DNA of 64,000 nt, from the NCBI RefSeq assembly GCF_025370875.1, contig NZ_JAMXFD010000003.1, forward strand, positions 143,796 to 207,795. Direction: 5' to 3'. Positions 62,020 through 64,000 of this stretch are shown here, piece by piece. Position numbers and translations under genes: made by a program. The notes beneath the pieces are model-generated. The model had not been told where the DNA came from. It saw only the letters and a list, made by a program, of their open reading frames with translations, and did no database searches. Position 1 is the first letter of the stretch; every line of letters starts with the position of its first letter. The DNA comes from Laspinema palackyanum D2c (GTDB lineage Bacteria > Cyanobacteriota > Cyanobacteriia > Cyanobacteriales > Laspinemataceae).

Positions 62020-64000
62020 CTACCAAGGACTACCGACGAGGGTAAATGCCGCCCAATAATAAGGATGAGCAAACCGGCGATCGCCCATTTGATCCGCGAT
62101 CTGTGGCGGTAAATCGATCGCCCCTCGGGAAGTCACTAATTGCTCACCACTCATCCGGACTTCCCCCCGTAAAAACGCAAGCTGTGCCTGTCTGAGCGCT
62201 TCCGATTTAATTGTTTGCTCTTGAGCACTCAGTTGTTGATAAAACTCACCCATCAACCCTAACGTTCCCTGATCATCCACCTGCCACAAACTCGCTAAAA
62301 CCGACTTCACCCCCATTTGCAACGCTAATCCGGCAAACCCTAACTCCGCCTCGGAACTTCCCACCGCAGTTTCACAAGCACTTAACACCAACAATTCCAC
62401 CGTTCCGGCATCCAATCCTAACTGCCGCATTTGCTCCAAGGGAACCTGTTCATCCCAAAATTGAATGTAAGATTGACGTCGAGAATCCGGAAAACCCGCT
62501 TCTGTTTGTTCCATTCCTCCATAAAACTTGACATGAGTTGCCAGATGGATAATGTCAAAGTTTTGTTGGCGACGGGAATCGCGTAAATTATCAGCGGTAA
62601 ACGCTTCATTCAGAAAGTAGTTCTCCAGGGAAAAGACTTCAGAAATCAACCCTAATTCAACCGGAACCGCACTTAAGGAGGGAATGGTAGTATCTTGAAA
62701 ATCAGAGGCTCCCATTGCCAGAACCCGAGTCTCGTTTAAATTTTTGTAACCCGTCTCCGTGAGGTTCACACTGGGGATTAAACCCAGTCGGTATTTTTCT
62801 ATTAAAAACTGTTCTCCATCATGGAGTGCCGCCAGAGGAATCCCTCGCAGTCCTGCATCAAGGGAAAACATTAACATATCGATTCCGGCAGCTTCCAATT
62901 CAGCGGCGATCGGTGCAATTAACCACTCATAAAGTTGCACCGAGGCGCTCATGTAACTGTCGGTATTGGTTTTGCGCGGATTCGTCAGTTCCGAGAGTAA
63001 TTCAGTGACTTTAGCTCGCAGAGCATCCCGCGAAGCTGTCGGAATCGTGCGGATGATCGGGACCCCTTCTGCCGTCATCACGACTAATTGCAATTCTTCG
63101 GGAAGGGACATCGCATAGACAACCGCAGGATTGACATTGATTTCTTGACGAATTCCCACCAGCAAATCCCTGACATTTTTGGCACCCGCCTCATCTTCCG
63201 AGAGAGGACCCTGCTGATGCTGGTAAAATTCCTGCATCCGCCTCTGTTCAATCTGAGGAATAGTCGCTTGAGCGATTGCCTCTGCCTCTAATTGCGACTG
63301 AACTGAAATTTGAGCTTCTGGCGTTTCTCCAGGGGAGGCGATCGCCTCCACCTCAAAGATGGCGAGGGTCCCTCCCTCCTGCTCTATCGGCGCAGTCGGA
63401 ACCCTCCCCTCCACTGAACTCGGTGGAATGGAACTCGGGATCCTCTCAACGTGAAGAATCGGAACTTCACGAGTCCCTAAATTCCCCATCTCCATCTGCA
63501 CAACACCCAGAGCATTTTCCGATTCCTCATTCCGAGGCAACCCGGGTGGAGGGACCACCGGGGAGGATTGCTCCGTCGGTTTTGGCAAGACGATCGCCCG
63601 TGGAGGAGGCGCAGCGAGTTCCGGAGTCCCCGCCACTGGCTCCACCCCGGCTCCCACTGCCTGACTCAACTGTGCCGGGTTCTGAAGTATTTCCGGCGCC
63701 ATGACTGCGATCGGTTCCGCCACCACTTCCTGAATAATCGGCAACTCGACAGGTTCTGAAGGTAAAATTTCCACCACCCCAGGAGGGATAACCTGTTCCA
63801 GTATCGGAATCGCTTCCACCGTCCCTTGATTCTCTTCTATCGGGATATTCCTAGGGATATCGGTCCCCTGGGGTTCAGAAACCGCTACAGGTTCCGATGG
63901 AGTGGGAGTTACCACTGCTTCAGAAACCGCTACAGGTTCCGATGGAGTGGGAGTTACCACTGCTTCAGAAACCGCTACAGGTTCCGATGGAGTGGGAGTT
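62020..64000 (-). CDS. CHAT-domain protease-like protein (5' end beyond window)
   Basis: The last 350 residues form a CHAT domain of caspase fold, with I-I-H-L-A-T-H and L-V-L-S-A-C-E-T-A-V-G as the catalytic His and Cys, ending Y-Y-W-A-A-F-T-L-V-G-S-P-W. Before it lies a long low-complexity region rich in Pro, Val, Glu and Ser, and a repeated 15-residue unit (V-S-E-A-V-V-T-P-T-P-S-E-P-V-A). In cyanobacteria CHAT domains are usually preceded by TPR or repeat regions. The reading frame runs off the window, so the start and N-terminus are not seen. Confidence 0.9.
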   Translation of the reverse strand, partial: TPTPSEPVAVSEAVVTPTPSEPVAVSEAVVTPTPSEPVAVSEPQGTDIPRNIPIEENQGTVEAIPILEQVIPPGVVEILPSEPVELPIIQEVVAEPIAVMAPEILQNPAQLSQAVGAGVEPVAGTPELAAPPPRAIVLPKPTEQSSPVVPPPGLPRNEESENALGVVQMEMGNLGTREVPILHVERIPSSIPPSSVEGRVPTAPIEQEGGTLAIFEVEAIASPGETPEAQISVQSQLEAEAIAQATIPQIEQRRMQEFYQHQQGPLSEDEAGAKNVRDLLVGIRQEINVNPAVVYAMSLPEELQLVVMTAEGVPIIRTIPTASRDALRAKVTELLSELTNPRKTNTDSYMSASVQLYEWLIAPIAAELEAAGIDMLMFSLDAGLRGIPLAALHDGEQFLIEKYRLGLIPSVNLTETGYKNLNETRVLAMGASDFQDTTIPSLSAVPVELGLISEVFSLENYFLNEAFTADNLRDSRRQQNFDIIHLATHVKFYGGMEQTEAGFPDSRRQSYIQFWDEQVPLEQMRQLGLDAGTVELLVLSACETAVGSSEAELGFAGLALQMGVKSVLASLWQVDDQGTLGLMGEFYQQLSAQEQTIKSEALRQAQLAFLRGEVRMSGEQLVTSRGAIDLPPQIADQMGDRRFAHPYYWAAFTLVGSPW
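63874..64000. repeat. 45-bp coding tandem repeat
   Basis: The unit begins TTCAGAAACCGCTACAGG, occurs at 63874, 63919 and 63964 with exact spacing of 45 bases, and continues past the window. It encodes 15 residues in the CHAT protein. Confidence 0.9.

Overview
The window is cyanobacterial chromosome, most like a filamentous Oscillatoriales genome (Oscillatoria/Laspinema type; this placement is inference). The photosystem I gene psaM lies at the left edge. The 8-bp HIP1 palindrome GCGATCGC is very frequent. Several genes are cyanobacterial: DUF760, DUF2808, DUF3352, Ycf46, an arginine decarboxylase of the cyanobacterial type, and the rpmH-rnpA-PH-yidC-khpB-yceD block. Short palindromic repeats of the kinds usual in large filamentous genomes sit between genes. 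No rRNA, convincing tRNA, CRISPR array or intact insertion sequence was seen.

Layout. 1-7.6 kb: psaM, a TerC-family membrane protein, ndk, speA, a sugar-nucleotide pyrophosphorylase, scpA and a small PEP-CTERM protein. 8-16.8 kb: a GH57/DUF3536 glucan enzyme, a Ca2+/H+ antiporter behind a long structured leader, a Ser/Thr kinase with WD40 repeats, a DUF760 protein and mutY. 16.9-24.9 kb: a polysaccharide/envelope module with an ABC exporter carrying an odd histidine-kinase-like tail, two GT4 glycosyltransferases, a pyruvyltransferase-like protein and galE. 25-33.4 kb: gloB, a GFA-family protein, an SH3 protein, glgP, a DUF429 protein, a MITE-like element, a Phd/VapC toxin-antitoxin pair and a DUF6141-type membrane protein.

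33.9-41.5 kb: trpS, metF, then an arsenic cluster arsR-arsD-arsA without a pump. It is followed by three tandem ~280-bp repeats that contain decayed copies of the arsA 3' end, each with the same hairpin pointing to the minus strand, and then an IS630-type HTH fragment. 41-49.6 kb: a pentapeptide lipoprotein, an isochorismatase-family hydrolase, a DUF2808 protein, and the rpmH-rnpA-PH-yidC-khpB-yceD-ycf46-SH3 run, all on the plus strand. 49.8-64 kb: an alcohol dehydrogenase, a Uma2 protein, a 58-aa membrane protein coupled to a RecA paralogue without its N-terminal domain, msrA, a DUF4383 protein, a J-domain protein behind an AU-rich nested hairpin, a methyltransferase, a DUF3352 protein, a three-PAS histidine kinase and a CHAT-domain protein cut by the window end.

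Most of the window is ordinary housekeeping sequence. The signals most worth checking are the triplicated minus-strand hairpin after arsA (one copy has a compensatory base-pair change), the HisKA-like tail on the ABC exporter, the N-terminally truncated RecA paralogue, and the 400-base leader of the Ca2+/H+ antiporter.
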